Shown here in pieces: positions 45,843-57,222 of a stretch of DNA of 64,000 nt (the first letter of the stretch is position 1; each line of letters starts with the position of its first letter). The position numbers and the translations under genes are program-made. The stretch is from Leclercia sp. 29361 (GTDB taxonomy: Bacteria > Pseudomonadota > Gammaproteobacteria > Enterobacterales > Enterobacteriaceae). Under the pieces are notes generated by a model that was not told where the DNA came from, did no database searches, and worked only from the letters and a program-made list of their open reading frames with translations. The stretch is taken from positions 2,728,001 through 2,792,000 of the forward strand of contig NZ_CP049786.1 of NCBI RefSeq assembly GCF_011290365.1. Direction: 5' to 3'.

Positions 45843-46652
45843 TTAATGCAGTGTAATCTGTTTATGCGCGATGGAATTAATCTGCGCGCGAATCATCTCG
45901 CTGATCGGATCTTCCGGGCACTGCTCAACGAAATAACTCAAATCAGTCAGCGCGACGTGGTCGCACTCGAGCTGGACGTAGATCAGACCCCGGTCGCGGA
46001 TCTCATACGGATCTTCCGGGTTAAACTGCAGCAGCACCTCGCTGGCACGCAGCGCCAGCTCCATCTGCCGCTCTTCCATCAGCGCCGATTTTAAGGTGTC
46101 CAGCAGCTTACGCACCACTTCAGCGTTATCCGCTTCGTCCAGATCTTCGTTGTAGAGCTCTGCCATCGGGCTGATGTTGCCCTTCAGCCAGACATCCAGC
46201 GTATGATCGTCGAGGGTTTCGCCATTGAACGGGTTGATTAACCACATTTCGCCATCAAGCCACTCGGCACGCAGCAGCATCTGCGTTGGGAAGATGACCG
46301 GCACCAGCGGAATATCCAGGCGGTGCGCCACCCATAATAAAATGGCCCCCAGGGAGACAGCGCTACCCTGACGGTTTTTCAGTACCTGATCGAGCCACAG
46401 GGCATCGGAGAGTCGATACACGCCACGCGTATCGCAAAAGCCCCATTCGCCGTAGAACAGCTCAATCAGTTTCTCCAGTTGCCAGTCCTGCGGGCGCGCC
46501 TGACTTATCTCTTCACGCGCCAGACTCACCAGGTTCTCCAGCTCGTCGTAGACATATTGTGAAATGAAATCATCGCGGATCATCTCTGATACTTTGATCA
46601 TTCCATCGCACAACGGCACTTTGTTAAATTCGAAATCGGCCAAGGACTCCAT
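45843..46652 (-). CDS. sirB1: SirB1/YchA transglutaminase-like protein with TPR-type tail
   Basis: Conserved cytoplasmic protein of unknown biochemical role. The 269 residues equal E. coli YchA (SirB1). The middle (about residues 40-180) has the transglutaminase-like SirB1_N fold with WGFCDTRGVYRLSDALWLD and LGAILLWVAHRLDIPL. The C-terminal part resembles TPR helices (ALRASEVLLQFNPEDPYEIR). It lies 3 bp after sirB2 in the hemA operon. A link to invasion-gene regulation was reported for Salmonella sirB, without known mechanism. Confidence 0.94.
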   Translation of the reverse strand: MESLADFEFNKVPLCDGMIKVSEMIRDDFISQYVYDELENLVSLAREEISQARPQDWQLEKLIELFYGEWGFCDTRGVYRLSDALWLDQVLKNRQGSAVSLGAILLWVAHRLDIPLVPVIFPTQMLLRAEWLDGEMWLINPFNGETLDDHTLDVWLKGNISPMAELYNEDLDEADNAEVVRKLLDTLKSALMEERQMELALRASEVLLQFNPEDPYEIRDRGLIYVQLECDHVALTDLSYFVEQCPEDPISEMIRAQINSIAHKQITLH

Positions 46653-46655
46653 GAC

Positions 46656-47048
46656 TTACCCCAGTAACGGTATTCTTGTGGTGGCGAGTTTAATGATGAT
46701 GTACAGCACCACCAGCCCCAGCAGAAAGGCGATAAACCCCACCTGCTGGCTGCGCGGACGATGACGCCCCAGCGCAATAAAACCCAAAACGATGTAGATG
46801 ATAACGCCAAACAGCTTCTCAGTCAGCCATGCACCGTCATCGGTGAACGGCAGATAACCCGTTACCCACATTAACCCCGCACCCGACACAAAGAGTACGG
46901 TGTCAATGCAGTGCGGCAGAATGCGCACCCAGCGGGCGTTGATCAGCTGATTATTGCTGTAACGCCACCAGTAACGCAGCGCGAAAAAGCTGATGGTGAG
47001 GGTGACGGCGGCCAGATGCAAGGTAATCAGCACAGAGAAGCTGTTCAT
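46656..47048 (-). CDS. sirB2: SirB2/YchQ inner membrane protein
   Basis: Small integral membrane protein of unknown function. The 130 residues equal E. coli YchQ. Four hydrophobic helices are visible: FSVLITLHLAAVTLTISFF, then IDTVLFVSGAGLMWV, VIIYIVLGFIALG, and LLGLVVLYIIIKLA. Its start overlaps the prmC stop by 4 bp (ATGA), so the two are translationally coupled. It is followed within 3 bp by sirB1. Operon membership suggests no clear link with peptide release or heme synthesis. Confidence 0.94.
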   Translation of the reverse strand: MNSFSVLITLHLAAVTLTISFFALRYWWRYSNNQLINARWVRILPHCIDTVLFVSGAGLMWVTGYLPFTDDGAWLTEKLFGVIIYIVLGFIALGRHRPRSQQVGFIAFLLGLVVLYIIIKLATTRIPLLG

Positions 47049-47875
47049 GGCCGTTTGCCCAGGGTCAGACGCTCATTGCCGCCATAGTCGCGACAGGTTT
47101 CAACCTGGTCAAAACCGGCCTGCAGTAAGAGCGCACGCACCGCTTCACCCTGGGTCCAGCCGTGCTCCAGCAACAGCCAGCCGCCGCTCACCAGGTGCTG
47201 GCGAGACTGAGTAATGATATGGCTGAGATCGGCCAGCCCCTGATCGCCAGCAACCAGGGCGCTGCGCGGTTCGAAGCGCACATCGCCTTCGGCAAGATGC
47301 GGATCGGCTTCATCAATGTAGGGCGGGTTGCTGACGATCATCTCAAACTGCCGATCGCCGAGGGCGGTGAACCAGCTGCTGTGCAGCACCGTGACGTTAG
47401 GCAGCGCCAGACGCGCAAGATTGCGCTGTGCCAGCGCCACCGCATCGGGCATGACATCCACGGCGGTAACCTGACAATCCGGACGCTCACTGGCCAGCGC
47501 CAGGGCAATGGCCCCGGTGCCGGTACCTAAATCGAGAAGGCGCGCGGGCGTGGCGGGCAGTCTCGCCAGGGCCTGCTCCACCAGACACTCGGTGTCGGGA
47601 CGGGGGATCAGGGTGGCCGCCGAGACATACAGCGGCAGCGACCAGAACTCTCGCTCCCCTACCAGGTGCGCCACCGGCTCGCCGGTCTTGCGGCGGGCCA
47701 GGAGTTGGTCAAGTTGAGCCTGCTGGTCAGCAGTGAGCTCGGTTTCACCAAAGGCGAGAATCCAGGTGCGTGCTTTGCCCGTCACATGCTCCAGCAGGAT
47801 CTCCGCATCGCGACGGGGGCTTTCGCCTCCCGCCAGCGCACTAATCGCCTGCTGTAGCCAGTGCTGAAAATCCAT
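47045..47875 (-). CDS. prmC: Peptide chain release factor N5-glutamine methyltransferase PrmC
   Basis: Methylates the glutamine of the GGQ motif in release factors RF1 and RF2 using S-adenosylmethionine, which is needed for efficient termination. It has 276 residues (277 in E. coli, formerly HemK). SAM-binding motif I is LLDLGTGTGAIALALA (about residues 113-128), and the amide-methyltransferase signature is IVSNPPYIDEADP near residue 181. It directly follows prfA, its substrate gene, with a 1-bp TAATG overlap. Confidence 0.98.
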   Translation of the reverse strand: MDFQHWLQQAISALAGGESPRRDAEILLEHVTGKARTWILAFGETELTADQQAQLDQLLARRKTGEPVAHLVGEREFWSLPLYVSAATLIPRPDTECLVEQALARLPATPARLLDLGTGTGAIALALASERPDCQVTAVDVMPDAVALAQRNLARLALPNVTVLHSSWFTALGDRQFEMIVSNPPYIDEADPHLAEGDVRFEPRSALVAGDQGLADLSHIITQSRQHLVSGGWLLLEHGWTQGEAVRALLLQAGFDQVETCRDYGGNERLTLGKRP

Positions 47876-48957
47876 TAATCCTGCTCTGCCAGCGCCGCCA
47901 GCTGATCGGCCTGGTACTCCTGCACGATAGGTTCGATCAGGGAGTCCAGCTTGCCCTCCATGGTCTCATCCAGACGGTAAAGGGTCAGGTTGATGCGGTG
48001 ATCGGTGACGCGGCCCTGCGGGAAGTTATAGGTGCGGTTGCGATCGCTGCGATCGCCACTGCCCAGCAGGTTGCGACGGGTGGAGGCTTCGGCCTGCTGG
48101 CGCTTGGCCATTTCCGCGGCGTGAATACGCGCCCCGAGCACCGACAATGCTTTGGCTTTGTTTTTGTGCTGGGAACGTTCGTCCTGGCACTCAACCACAA
48201 TGCCGGTTGGCAGGTGGGTAATACGGATCGCGGAGTCGGTGGTGTTAACGTGCTGACCGCCCGCGCCGGAGGAGCGGAAGGTATCGATACGCAGATCTGC
48301 CGGATTGATGTCCGGCAGTTCGGCTTCCGGCAGCTCGGGCATCACCGCCACGGTGCAGGCGGAGGTGTGAATACGCCCCTGAGATTCAGTGGCCGGGACG
48401 CGCTGCACGCGATGGCCGCCGGATTCAAACTTCAGACGACCGTATACCCCGTCGCCGCTGATTTTGGCGATCACTTCTTTATAGCCGCCATGTTCGCCTT
48501 CGTTGGCGCTCATGATCTCCACGCGCCAGCGGCGGGATTCAGCGTAGCGGCTGTACATGCGGAACAGATCCCCGGCAAACAGGGCCGCTTCGTCCCCGCC
48601 GGTCCCGGCGCGGACTTCGACAAAGGCGTTGCGTTCATCGTCCGGATCTTTTGGCAGCAGCAGCACCTGCAGCTGTTGCTCCATCTCTTCCGCGCGGACT
48701 TTGGCATCCTGCAGCTCTTCCTGCGCCATCTCGCGCATTTCCGGGTCGTCGAGCATCATCTGCGCGGTTTCAATATCTTCCTGAACCTGTTGCCAGTCGG
48801 TAAAGCATTTTGAAACATCACTTAATTGCGCATACTCGCGCGAAAGAGCGCGAAAACGTTCCTGGTCGGCAATGGTTGCGGCATCGCCGAGCAGCGCCTG
48901 AACTTCTTCATGGCGCTCGTGCAATGCTTCCAGTTTGGCGACGATAGAGGGCTTCAT
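47875..48957 (-). CDS. prfA: Peptide chain release factor 1
   Basis: Recognises UAG and UAA in the ribosomal A site and triggers peptidyl-tRNA hydrolysis. The 360 residues equal E. coli RF1. The codon-recognition tripeptide PAT is seen in [15 protein letters not shown] near residue 185, and the catalytic GGQ in [15 protein letters not shown] near residue 233; its glutamine is the PrmC target. It is 42 bp downstream of hemA and overlaps prmC by 1 bp. Confidence 0.99.
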   Translation of the reverse strand: MKPSIVAKLEALHERHEEVQALLGDAATIADQERFRALSREYAQLSDVSKCFTDWQQVQEDIETAQMMLDDPEMREMAQEELQDAKVRAEEMEQQLQVLLLPKDPDDERNAFVEVRAGTGGDEAALFAGDLFRMYSRYAESRRWRVEIMSANEGEHGGYKEVIAKISGDGVYGRLKFESGGHRVQRVPATESQGRIHTSACTVAVMPELPEAELPDINPADLRIDTFRSSGAGGQHVNTTDSAIRITHLPTGIVVECQDERSQHKNKAKALSVLGARIHAAEMAKRQQAEASTRRNLLGSGDRSDRNRTYNFPQGRVTDHRINLTLYRLDETMEGKLDSLIEPIVQEYQADQLAALAEQD

Positions 48958-48999
48958 AGGCGTAAGTGCACCTTATAATAATAAAATGGGTATGGCGCG

Positions 49000-50256
49000 C
49001 TATTCCAGCCCGAGGCTGTCGCGCAGAATGTTCAGGCGTTCGTCGTCCCCGTCACGGGCGGCCTGTTGAAGTGATTTGGTTGGGGCATGGATCAGGCGAT
49101 TGGTCAGTTTCCATGCCAGTTCCTGCATGATGACCTGCGGATCGCCGCCCTGCTCGAGGGCCGCCATCGCTTTGGCAGTCAGTTCATTTCGGACCTGTTC
49201 CGCCTGACCGCGGTACTCACGAATGGTCTCGCTGACGCTTTGCGCGCGCAGCCAGGCCATAAATTCGCTGGTTTCCTGCTCGACGATCGTCTCCGCCTGC
49301 ACCGCTGCTGCTTTACGCTGGGCAAGGTTGTGCGAAATGATGCTTTGCAGGTCATCCACGCTGTAGAGATAGGCGTTCGCCAGTTTGCCGACGTCAGGCT
49401 CGACATCACGCGGAACGGCGATGTCCACCAGCAGCATCGGCTGATTACGGCGGGATTTCAGGGCGCGCTCCACCATGCCTTTGCCGATGATCGGCAGCGG
49501 GCTGGCGGTAGAGCTGATGATGATATCCGCTTCGCTCAGGCGGGCGTCGATGTCGCTGAGGGCGATCACTTCCGCCCCCACTTCATCCGCCAGCACCTGG
49601 GCACGTTCGCGGGTGCGGTTAGCGATCATCATCTTTTTGACTTTGTGTTCGCGCAGATGGCGCGCCACCAGCTCGATGGTTTCGCCCGCGCCCACCAGCA
49701 GTACCGAGACCGTGGAGAGCGATTCAAAGATTTGTCGCGCCAGGGTACAGGCAGCGAAGGCAACCGAAACGGCACTGGCGCCAATGTCGGTTTCGGTTCG
49801 CACTCGCTTGGCGACGGAGAAGGATTTCTGGAACATACGTTCCAGCTCGCTGGCCTTGAGGTGGCCTTTTTGCGAATCGGCAAAGGCTTTTTTCACCTGG
49901 CCGAGGATCTGCGGCTCGCCCAGCACCAGCGAATCGAGACCACTGGCCACGCGCATCAGATGGCTGACCGCATCGTTATCCTGATGCCAGTACAGGCTGT
50001 TGCGCAGCTCTTCTTCGTTCAGATTGTGGTATTCGCATAACCAGCGGACCAGCGCTTCATGCAGGTTGTCCTGCTCTTCAACGCTGAGATAGAGCTCAGT
50101 ACGGTTGCACGTTGACAACACCACGCCCCCCTGCACCATCGGCTGGGCAAGCAGACTTTCCAGCGCCTGGTCGAGCGTGTCCGGCGAAAACGTCACACGT
50201 TCTCGCAGTGATACCGGGGCTGTTTTGTGGTTAATACCGAGTGCTAAAAGGGTCAT
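49000..50256 (-). CDS. hemA: Glutamyl-tRNA reductase HemA
   Basis: NADPH-dependent reduction of glutamyl-tRNA to glutamate-1-semialdehyde, the first step of the C5 heme pathway; cytoplasmic. The start is ATG 50256 ([20 protein letters not shown]), giving 418 residues as in E. coli; the frame extends 16 codons further upstream. The catalytic cysteine lies in [12 protein letters not shown] near residue 50, and the N-terminal residues carry the heme-responsive degradation region (LLALGINHK). The NADPH domain has [17 protein letters not shown]. It is the first gene of its operon and divergent from lolB. Confidence 0.98.
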   Translation of the reverse strand: MTLLALGINHKTAPVSLRERVTFSPDTLDQALESLLAQPMVQGGVVLSTCNRTELYLSVEEQDNLHEALVRWLCEYHNLNEEELRNSLYWHQDNDAVSHLMRVASGLDSLVLGEPQILGQVKKAFADSQKGHLKASELERMFQKSFSVAKRVRTETDIGASAVSVAFAACTLARQIFESLSTVSVLLVGAGETIELVARHLREHKVKKMMIANRTRERAQVLADEVGAEVIALSDIDARLSEADIIISSTASPLPIIGKGMVERALKSRRNQPMLLVDIAVPRDVEPDVGKLANAYLYSVDDLQSIISHNLAQRKAAAVQAETIVEQETSEFMAWLRAQSVSETIREYRGQAEQVRNELTAKAMAALEQGGDPQVIMQELAWKLTNRLIHAPTKSLQQAARDGDDERLNILRDSLGLE

Positions 50257-50466
50257 ATGAGCGGGAGTAGTACCAGCGTTAATAAGGTTAGCAGGCCGCA
50301 TCATACAGGATGCGCGAGATCAATAAAAGAGACCGCCCCCTTTCGGAGTAATAGGTGCCCCACGCTAATTTCATGATTTAAGACAATATGAGCGTAGACG
50401 CTGCGGCATGCGGGCGCTAGCATTAAGCGATATAACTGCCACGTATCTCAAGGATTTGCCATCATT

Positions 50467-51078
50467 ATGACCAGACTGATTCGCCTGCTGCCCCTGGCCG
50501 CGCTGGTGCTGACCGCATGTTCCATTACGCCGCCGAAAGGGCCGGGCAAAAGCCCCGATTCGCCACAGTGGCGCCAGCACCAGCAAGAGGTGCGTGCGTT
50601 AAACCAGTATCAAACCCGCGGCGCCTTTGCTTATCTGTCCGATCAGCAGAAAGTGTACGCCCGCTTCTTCTGGCAGCAGACCGGCCAGGATCGCTACCGC
50701 CTGCTGCTGCTGAACCCGCTTGGCAGCACGGAAATGGAGCTGATTGCCCAGCCTGGCAGCGCACAAGTTACCGACAATAAAGGCAAGAAATACACCGGCA
50801 CCGATGCCGAAGAGATGATCGGCAAGCTGACCGGGATGCCTATTCCAATCACCAGCCTGCGCCAGTGGATCCTCGGTCTGCCGGGTGACGCCACCGACTA
50901 TAAACTCGATGACCAGTATCGCCTCAGCGAAGTGAACTACAGCCAGAACGGTAAAAGCTGGAAAGTGGTCTACGGCGGCTACGACAGCAACAGCAAACCG
51001 GCCCTGCCATCCAGCCTGGAGCTGACCGAAGGCAGCCAGCGCATTAAGCTGAAGATGGATAACTGGATTGTCAAATGA
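50467..51078 (+). CDS. lolB: Outer-membrane lipoprotein insertion receptor LolB
   Basis: Accepts lipoproteins from periplasmic LolA and inserts them in the outer membrane; itself a lipoprotein. It has 203 residues (207 in E. coli). The signal peptide ends in the lipobox LVLTAC, with the lipidated cysteine at residue 19 followed by Ser. The mature domain shows the half-barrel pattern [21 protein letters not shown] and [14 protein letters not shown], including the protruding loop needed for insertion. It is divergent from hemA and overlaps ispE by 4 bp. Confidence 0.97.
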   Translation: MTRLIRLLPLAALVLTACSITPPKGPGKSPDSPQWRQHQQEVRALNQYQTRGAFAYLSDQQKVYARFFWQQTGQDRYRLLLLNPLGSTEMELIAQPGSAQVTDNKGKKYTGTDAEEMIGKLTGMPIPITSLRQWILGLPGDATDYKLDDQYRLSEVNYSQNGKSWKVVYGGYDSNSKPALPSSLELTEGSQRIKLKMDNWIVK

Positions 51079-51944
51079 TGACCCACTGGCCTTCGCCCGC
51101 GAAACTGAACCTGTTTTTATATATCACCGGACAGCGTGCTGACGGGTATCACACCCTGCAGACGCTGTTTCAGTTTGTTGACTACGGCGACACGATTTCC
51201 ATTGAACTGCGCGATGACGGGCAGATCCGTCTCCTGACGCCGGTCGAAGGCGTGGCCGATGAGGATAACCTGATCGTGCGCGCCGCCCGTCTGCTGATGA
51301 GCGCCGCGCAATGCTCCGGCCGTTTGCCGGCGGGCAGCGGCGCGGATATCAGCGTGGAAAAACGTTTGCCGATGGGCGGCGGGCTCGGCGGCGGGTCGTC
51401 TAACGCCGCCACCGTGCTAGTGGTGTTGAACCATCTGTGGGGCTGCGATCTTACGGTGGATGAGCTGGCCGCGCTCGGGCTTACGCTCGGGGCCGACGTG
51501 CCGGTTTTTGTCCGCGGACATGCCGCTTTTGCTGAAGGGGTGGGCGAGATCCTCTCTCCGGTCGACCCCGCAGAAAAATGGTATCTGGTGGCCCACCCGG
51601 GCGTCAGTATTCCGACCCCGGTTATCTTTAAAGATCCTGACCTTCCGCGCGATACCCCAATAAGGTCAATAGAAACGTTATTAAACTGTGAATTCAGCAA
51701 CGATTGCGAGGTTATCGCAAGAAAACGTTTTCGCGAGGTTGATGTCGCGCTTTCCTGGCTGTTAGAATACGCGCCGTCGCGCCTGACTGGCACAGGGGCC
51801 TGTGTCTTTGCTGAATTTGATACGGAATCCGCTGCACGTCAGGTGCTCGAGCTGGCTCCAGAGTGGCTGCATGGTTTCGTAGCGCGTGGTATGAACGTCT
51901 CCCCGCTGCAGCAGGCCATTCTGGCGCAACCTGAGTTTCGGTGA
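51075..51944 (+). CDS. ispE: 4-diphosphocytidyl-2-C-methyl-D-erythritol kinase IspE
   Basis: GHMP-type kinase of the MEP isoprenoid pathway; phosphorylates CDP-methylerythritol with ATP. It has 289 residues, slightly longer than E. coli (283) through a C-terminal extension ([11 protein letters not shown]). The ATP-binding glycine loop is [18 protein letters not shown] near residues 95-112, and the substrate motif [20 protein letters not shown] is at the N-terminus. Two adjacent ATGs (51075, 51078) are possible starts. The 3' part of the gene contains the PurR operator and promoter of prs. Confidence 0.98.
   Translation: MMTHWPSPAKLNLFLYITGQRADGYHTLQTLFQFVDYGDTISIELRDDGQIRLLTPVEGVADEDNLIVRAARLLMSAAQCSGRLPAGSGADISVEKRLPMGGGLGGGSSNAATVLVVLNHLWGCDLTVDELAALGLTLGADVPVFVRGHAAFAEGVGEILSPVDPAEKWYLVAHPGVSIPTPVIFKDPDLPRDTPIRSIETLLNCEFSNDCEVIARKRFREVDVALSWLLEYAPSRLTGTGACVFAEFDTESAARQVLELAPEWLHGFVARGMNVSPLQQAILAQPEFR
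51719..51734 (+). promoter_or_regulatory. PurR operator of prs inside ispE
   Basis: aagaaaacgttttcgc matches the 16-bp PUR box ACGCAAACGTTTTCGT at 13 positions and has its palindromic centre. It lies directly before the prs promoter, as in E. coli. Confidence 0.7.
51739..51768 (+). promoter_or_regulatory. prs promoter inside ispE
   Basis: -35 TTGATG (51739-51744) and -10 TAGAAT (51763-51768) with an 18-bp spacer. This predicts an untranslated leader of about 290 nt before prs, the long leader known for E. coli prs. Confidence 0.65.
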
Positions 51945-53015
<1,071 letters not shown>

Positions 53016-53030
53016 TCGGACGCAGTCTGA

Positions 53031-53054
53031 AAACCCGCTACGGCGGGTTTTTTT
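53031..53054 (+). terminator. Intrinsic terminator of prs
   Basis: Stem AAACCCGC/GCGGGTTT (53031-53038 with 53043-53050, 4-nt loop) followed by T to 53054; it lies 15 bp after the stop codon. Confidence 0.93.
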
Positions 53055-53111
53055 GTCTGTGGTATTTATTTGTATGATTAATGCCTCCTTCACCTGCCAT
53101 TGATATGACAG

Positions 53112-54812
53112 ATGATGCGCACCTGGATGATGATTGTGAAAAACGCTTCCTCTCACGTTCTGCCCTTCCGCGCCCTCATCGACGCCTGCTGGAACGAAAA
53201 ATATACCCTGTCACGCTTCACCCGTGACCTGATCGCCGGGATCACCGTCGGCATTATTGCTATTCCGCTGGCAATGGCGCTGGCGATTGGTAGCGGTGTG
53301 GCACCGCAATACGGTCTGTACACCGCCGCCGTTGCCGGGATTGTGATCGCCCTGACCGGCGGGTCGCGTTTTAGCGTCTCCGGGCCGACCGCCGCCTTTG
53401 TGGTGATCCTCTATCCGGTTTCCCAGCAGTTCGGCCTCGCCGGGTTGCTGGTGGCGACCCTGATGTCCGGGGTATTTTTGATTTTGTTCGGCCTGGCGCG
53501 CTTTGGCAGGCTGATTGAGTACATTCCGCTTTCCGTGACCCTGGGCTTTACCTCCGGGATCGGCATCACCATCGGGACCATGCAGATCAAGGATTTCCTT
53601 GGCCTGCAGATGGCCCATGTTCCGGAACATTACCTGCAAAAAGTGGGTGCGCTGGCGATGGCGCTGCCAACGGCAAACCCGGGGGATGCGGCGATCGGCG
53701 TGGTGACGCTGGGCACGCTGATCCTCTGGCCGCGACTGGGCATCCGCCTGCCGGGGCATCTGCCCGCCCTGCTGCTGGGCTGTGGGGTGATGGGAGTGGT
53801 GAACCTGCTGGGCGGCCACGTCGCCACTATCGGCTCGCAGTTCCACTATGTGCTGGCGGATGGCTCCCAGGGTAACGGCATCCCGCAGCTGTTGCCCCAA
53901 CTGATACTACCGTGGAATCTGCCTGGCTCCAGCTTCACCCTGAGCTGGGACTCCCTGCGCGCCCTGCTGCCTGCCGCCTTTTCGATGGCGATGCTGGGGG
54001 CGATTGAGTCGTTACTCTGCGCAGTGGTGCTGGACGGCATGACCGGCACCAAACACAAAGCCAACAGCGAGCTGGTCGGCCAGGGGCTGGGGAACATTAT
54101 CGCCCCGTTTTTTGGCGGCATCACCGCCACGGCGGCCATTGCCCGTTCGGCGGCGAACGTGCGCGCCGGGGCGACATCTCCGGTCTCAGCAGTGATTCAC
54201 TCGGTGCTGGTGATCCTCGCTCTGCTGGTGCTGGCTCCCCTGCTCTCGTGGCTCCCGCTGTCGGCAATGGCGGCCCTGCTGCTGATGGTGGCGTGGAACA
54301 TGAGCGAGGCGCATAAAGTGGTGAACCTGCTGCGCCGCGCGCCGAAGGACGACATCATTGTGATGCTGATTTGCATGTCGCTGACCGTGCTGTTTGACAT
54401 GGTGATTGCGATTAGCGTCGGAATTGTGCTGGCCTCGCTGCTGTTTATGCGCCGCATTGCCCGCATGACCCGGTTGGCAACGGTTAACGTTACAGTGCCG
54501 GACGACGTGCTGGTGCTGCGGGTGATCGGTCCCCTCTTCTTTGCCGCCGCCGAAGGGTTATTCAGTGAGCTGGAGTCGCGCATCGCCGGGAAACGGATTG
54601 TGGTCCTGAAGTGGGATGCGGTTCCGGTGCTGGATGCCGGCGGGCTGGACGCCTTCCAGCGCTTTGTGCAACGCCTGCCGGAAGGCTGTGAACTGCGGGT
54701 AAGTAATCTCGAATTCCAGCCCCTGCGCACCATGGCGCGCGCAGGGGTGCAACCCATTGCGGGTCGTCTGGCGTTCTATCCGAACCGCGAGGCAGCGTTA
54801 GCGGATCTGTGA
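53112..54812 (+). CDS. dauA: C4-dicarboxylate/SulP-family transporter DauA (YchM)
   Basis: SLC26/SulP-type inner-membrane transporter; E. coli DauA takes up succinate aerobically at acidic pH. The 566 residues are a little longer than in E. coli (559). The extra residues are N-terminal and the true start may be one of the ATG/GTG codons between 53112 and 53136. The transmembrane core (about residues 30-440) contains [20 protein letters not shown] and [20 protein letters not shown] cytoplasmic STAS domain (about 455-555) has [14 protein letters not shown]. The last 15 bp overlap the 3' end of the convergent MerR gene. Confidence 0.95.
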   Translation: MMRTWMMIVKNASSHVLPFRALIDACWNEKYTLSRFTRDLIAGITVGIIAIPLAMALAIGSGVAPQYGLYTAAVAGIVIALTGGSRFSVSGPTAAFVVILYPVSQQFGLAGLLVATLMSGVFLILFGLARFGRLIEYIPLSVTLGFTSGIGITIGTMQIKDFLGLQMAHVPEHYLQKVGALAMALPTANPGDAAIGVVTLGTLILWPRLGIRLPGHLPALLLGCGVMGVVNLLGGHVATIGSQFHYVLADGSQGNGIPQLLPQLILPWNLPGSSFTLSWDSLRALLPAAFSMAMLGAIESLLCAVVLDGMTGTKHKANSELVGQGLGNIIAPFFGGITATAAIARSAANVRAGATSPVSAVIHSVLVILALLVLAPLLSWLPLSAMAALLLMVAWNMSEAHKVVNLLRRAPKDDIIVMLICMSLTVLFDMVIAISVGIVLASLLFMRRIARMTRLATVNVTVPDDVLVLRVIGPLFFAAAEGLFSELESRIAGKRIVVLKWDAVPVLDAGGLDAFQRFVQRLPEGCELRVSNLEFQPLRTMARAGVQPIAGRLAFYPNREAALADL

Positions 54813-55841
54813 CATTCGCCGCTGCATCATGATACCGATCGCCTGCTGGAGCCACTCAAGGACAGCGGGCGTCATCCAGGTTCCCTTCATCAGATGCGGC
54901 TCCTGCTGCATCGCCTGGCGAAATTTTTGCTGCGTCACCGGGCTGGTTCCCGCGTAGGACTGGAACAACGCCAGCCAGTTTTCGGCCAGCTGCTGCGCGG
55001 CGTCGGATGCGGGATCCAGGTCTTCCGTCTGGGCCTGGTGCAGCTTCGCCACCAGCGGCGGCCACTCCATCATGCGATCAAAATAGTGCGCCCGGGTAAA
55101 GGCCATCTCCTCCGGTGTGAGGTAGTTTTGCCAGATGCTCAGCTTTGATTCGGCAAAGGCCCGGGTAATGTAATCCATCATCTCTGCCGTGATCCCCGTT
55201 TGCTCACGCATCTGGGGTTCGACGCTGTGCATCTCATTGAGACGGGTGAGAAACTCCGGTTTGCCCGCCGTGTCCTTCTCGAGACGCGCCATCCAGCGTG
55301 TAGCCAGATCTCTCGCCCGGGGATCGGTGACCGCAACGTCATTCTCCAGCAGGCTTTTCGCCTCCTGAACCAGAGCGGCCCAGATATCTGCCAGCGCCTC
55401 TTTGTGCTGTGCAAACGGCAACTGCTGTAACTCTTCTTTGCTAAACCAGCGATCGTACATGTTCATTAACTCCAGAGTCTGTAACCAGGACTCCAGATCG
55501 AGATCCTCATGGGTATCAAGCCCGGTACGCAAATCCACAAGCCTGTCGCGCAGCGTGGTAATGCTGCGCACCTGCTTATCCAGCAGGCGGATTTGTGCCT
55601 CGAGCAGCTCTGATAACGAGAGTGAATCTTTTTCCAGAAAGTCCCTGATTTCAGCAAGTTCCAGCCCCGCCTTTGCCAGCGCCTGAATCATATGCAGACG
55701 CTGAACATCGGCCAGATTGTAGAGCCGGTAACCTGCCGCGCTTCTGGCAGAAGGTAGCAACAACCCTGTTTGCTCATAATGGTGCAAGGTGCGCACGGTG
55801 ATCCCGGCGCGTTTCGCCAGTTCCCCGACCTGAATTAACAT
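54798..55841 (-). CDS. MerR-family regulator with TipAS-type C-terminal domain
   Basis: Transcription factor of the MerR family. I start at ATG 55841 ([22 protein letters not shown], 347 residues) with AAGGAG upstream. The winged helix-turn-helix occupies about residues 1-70, with the signature [12 protein letters not shown], and a coiled-coil dimer helix runs to about residue 120. Residues about 130-345 resemble repeated TipAS antibiotic-recognition modules ([16 protein letters not shown] and later [13 protein letters not shown]). Such proteins bind thiopeptides or other hydrophobic ligands and activate efflux or stress genes; the ligand here is unknown. It is inserted between dauA and ychH, which are adjacent in E. 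coli, and overlaps dauA by 15 bp. Confidence 0.88.
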   Translation of the reverse strand: MLIQVGELAKRAGITVRTLHHYEQTGLLLPSARSAAGYRLYNLADVQRLHMIQALAKAGLELAEIRDFLEKDSLSLSELLEAQIRLLDKQVRSITTLRDRLVDLRTGLDTHEDLDLESWLQTLELMNMYDRWFSKEELQQLPFAQHKEALADIWAALVQEAKSLLENDVAVTDPRARDLATRWMARLEKDTAGKPEFLTRLNEMHSVEPQMREQTGITAEMMDYITRAFAESKLSIWQNYLTPEEMAFTRAHYFDRMMEWPPLVAKLHQAQTEDLDPASDAAQQLAENWLALFQSYAGTSPVTQQKFRQAMQQEPHLMKGTWMTPAVLEWLQQAIGIMMQRRMSQIR

Positions 55842-55961
55842 AACAGCTCCTTCTTGTGCCAGTGGCGTCACTCTGGAGCCTTACGTTACGTGAGGGTCAA
55901 TACGAGATGCAAAAAAAAACGACTCCAGAGGGAGCCGTTTCGCTGTTCATTGGTTAGCACA

Positions 55962-56237
55962 TTAGCTGTGCTTATGCTGATCGCGACGGCAGCGCTTATC
56001 GTAGTGGCGCACCCACCAGTATCTGTCGCAGACCTGCTCGTGACCGCTGACGCGGGCACCCGCCAGCCACAATACGGCACCCAGGAAGATGCTCAGCACC
56101 GCACCATGTGCGAAGTATTGCGGCAGGTCAAGTTGCGGCAGCTGGTTTAAAATGGAATAACCGACGCCAACAACCATGACCACCAATCCCAACCCCATCA
56201 GCACGTTACCGAGTAACGAAGCGTTTCTGCGTTTCAT
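55962..56237 (-). CDS. ychH: Stress-induced inner membrane protein YchH
   Basis: Small DUF2583 protein, induced by stress such as cadmium, peroxide and acid in E. coli and linked to biofilm formation; its mechanism is unknown. It has 91 residues (92 in E. coli). Two transmembrane helices (LMGLGLVVMVVGVGYSIL and AVLSIFLGAVLWLAGA) are followed by a basic, aromatic tail with GHEQVCDRYWWVRHYDKRC. A strong GGAGGTGA ribosome site precedes the ATG. It is divergent from pth across 274 bp. Confidence 0.95.
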   Translation of the reverse strand: MKRRNASLLGNVLMGLGLVVMVVGVGYSILNQLPQLDLPQYFAHGAVLSIFLGAVLWLAGARVSGHEQVCDRYWWVRHYDKRCRRDQHKHS

Positions 56238-56511
56238 GTGTCACCTCCGGAACTTTGGGTTGCAGGGGAATAATCTCCTTAATCCTTGTGTGTAAAGTAT
56301 AGACAACACCCCTTATGCTGATTGCGCCAGGGATCACATTTACGCACATCGGGGCAACAAAACTTTACAAATAAGCCTTTGAGTAGCATGAAATTCTAAT
56401 GGTTCAAAGGCGGTATTATTCATCTTCTACGCAACGGCGCGCAGAATTTTGTCAAGCGACCCGGCAGACAGTACACTACGCGCCAGACTTAGCACTTTCA
56501 GGAACAAAAAC

Positions 56512-57096
56512 GTGACGATTAAACTGATTGTCGGCCTGGCCAACCCTGGCGCGGAATATGCGGCCACCCGCCACAATGCGGGTGCCTGGTATGTTGATCT
56601 GCTGGCCGAGCGGTTGCGCGCTCCCCTGCGCGAAGAGCCCAAATTCTTCGGGTATACCTCACGCGTTAACCTGGCCGGAGCCGATGTGCGTCTGCTGGTG
56701 CCGACCACGTTTATGAACTTAAGCGGTAAAGCCGTGGCCGCGCTGGCGACCTTTTACCGTATCAATCCGGATGAAATCCTGGTGGCGCACGACGAACTGG
56801 ATCTGCCGCCGGGCGTGGCAAAATTCAAACTCGGCGGCGGTCACGGCGGGCATAACGGCCTAAAAGACATCATCAGCAAACTGGGCAATAATCCCAATTT
56901 CCACCGTTTGCGCCTCGGCATTGGTCATCCGGGCGATAAAAACAAAGTTGTCGGCTTTGTCCTCGGTAAGCCCCCGGCTTCGGAACAGAAGCTGATCGAC
57001 GACGCGGTAGACGAAGCGGCGCGTTGCACCGAAATCTGGTTGCAGGATGGCTTAACCAAGGCCACCAACCGTCTGCACGCTTTCAAAGCGCAATAA
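56512..57096 (+). CDS. pth: Peptidyl-tRNA hydrolase Pth
   Basis: Frees tRNA from peptidyl-tRNAs that drop off the ribosome; essential in E. coli. The start is GTG 56512 (reading [20 protein letters not shown]) with AGGAAC upstream, giving 194 residues as in E. coli; the frame extends 21 codons further. The catalytic histidine is in ATRHNAGAW at residue 21, and the other active residues are in FMNLSGKAV and [11 protein letters not shown]. The stretch [14 protein letters not shown] is the family signature. ychF follows after 126 bp. Confidence 0.98.
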   Translation: MTIKLIVGLANPGAEYAATRHNAGAWYVDLLAERLRAPLREEPKFFGYTSRVNLAGADVRLLVPTTFMNLSGKAVAALATFYRINPDEILVAHDELDLPPGVAKFKLGGGHGGHNGLKDIISKLGNNPNFHRLRLGIGHPGDKNKVVGFVLGKPPASEQKLIDDAVDEAARCTEIWLQDGLTKATNRLHAFKAQ

Positions 57097-57222
57097 CCGG
57101 CGCGAGACGCCTTTTTTGACCCGCATGCTGCGGGTTACGTGTATAATAGGCAAAGTTATTTACTTTTCTTCGACTCGTTAATGTTAACGTGTTGAATATC
57201 AAGACATTAAGGTGATTCAGAA

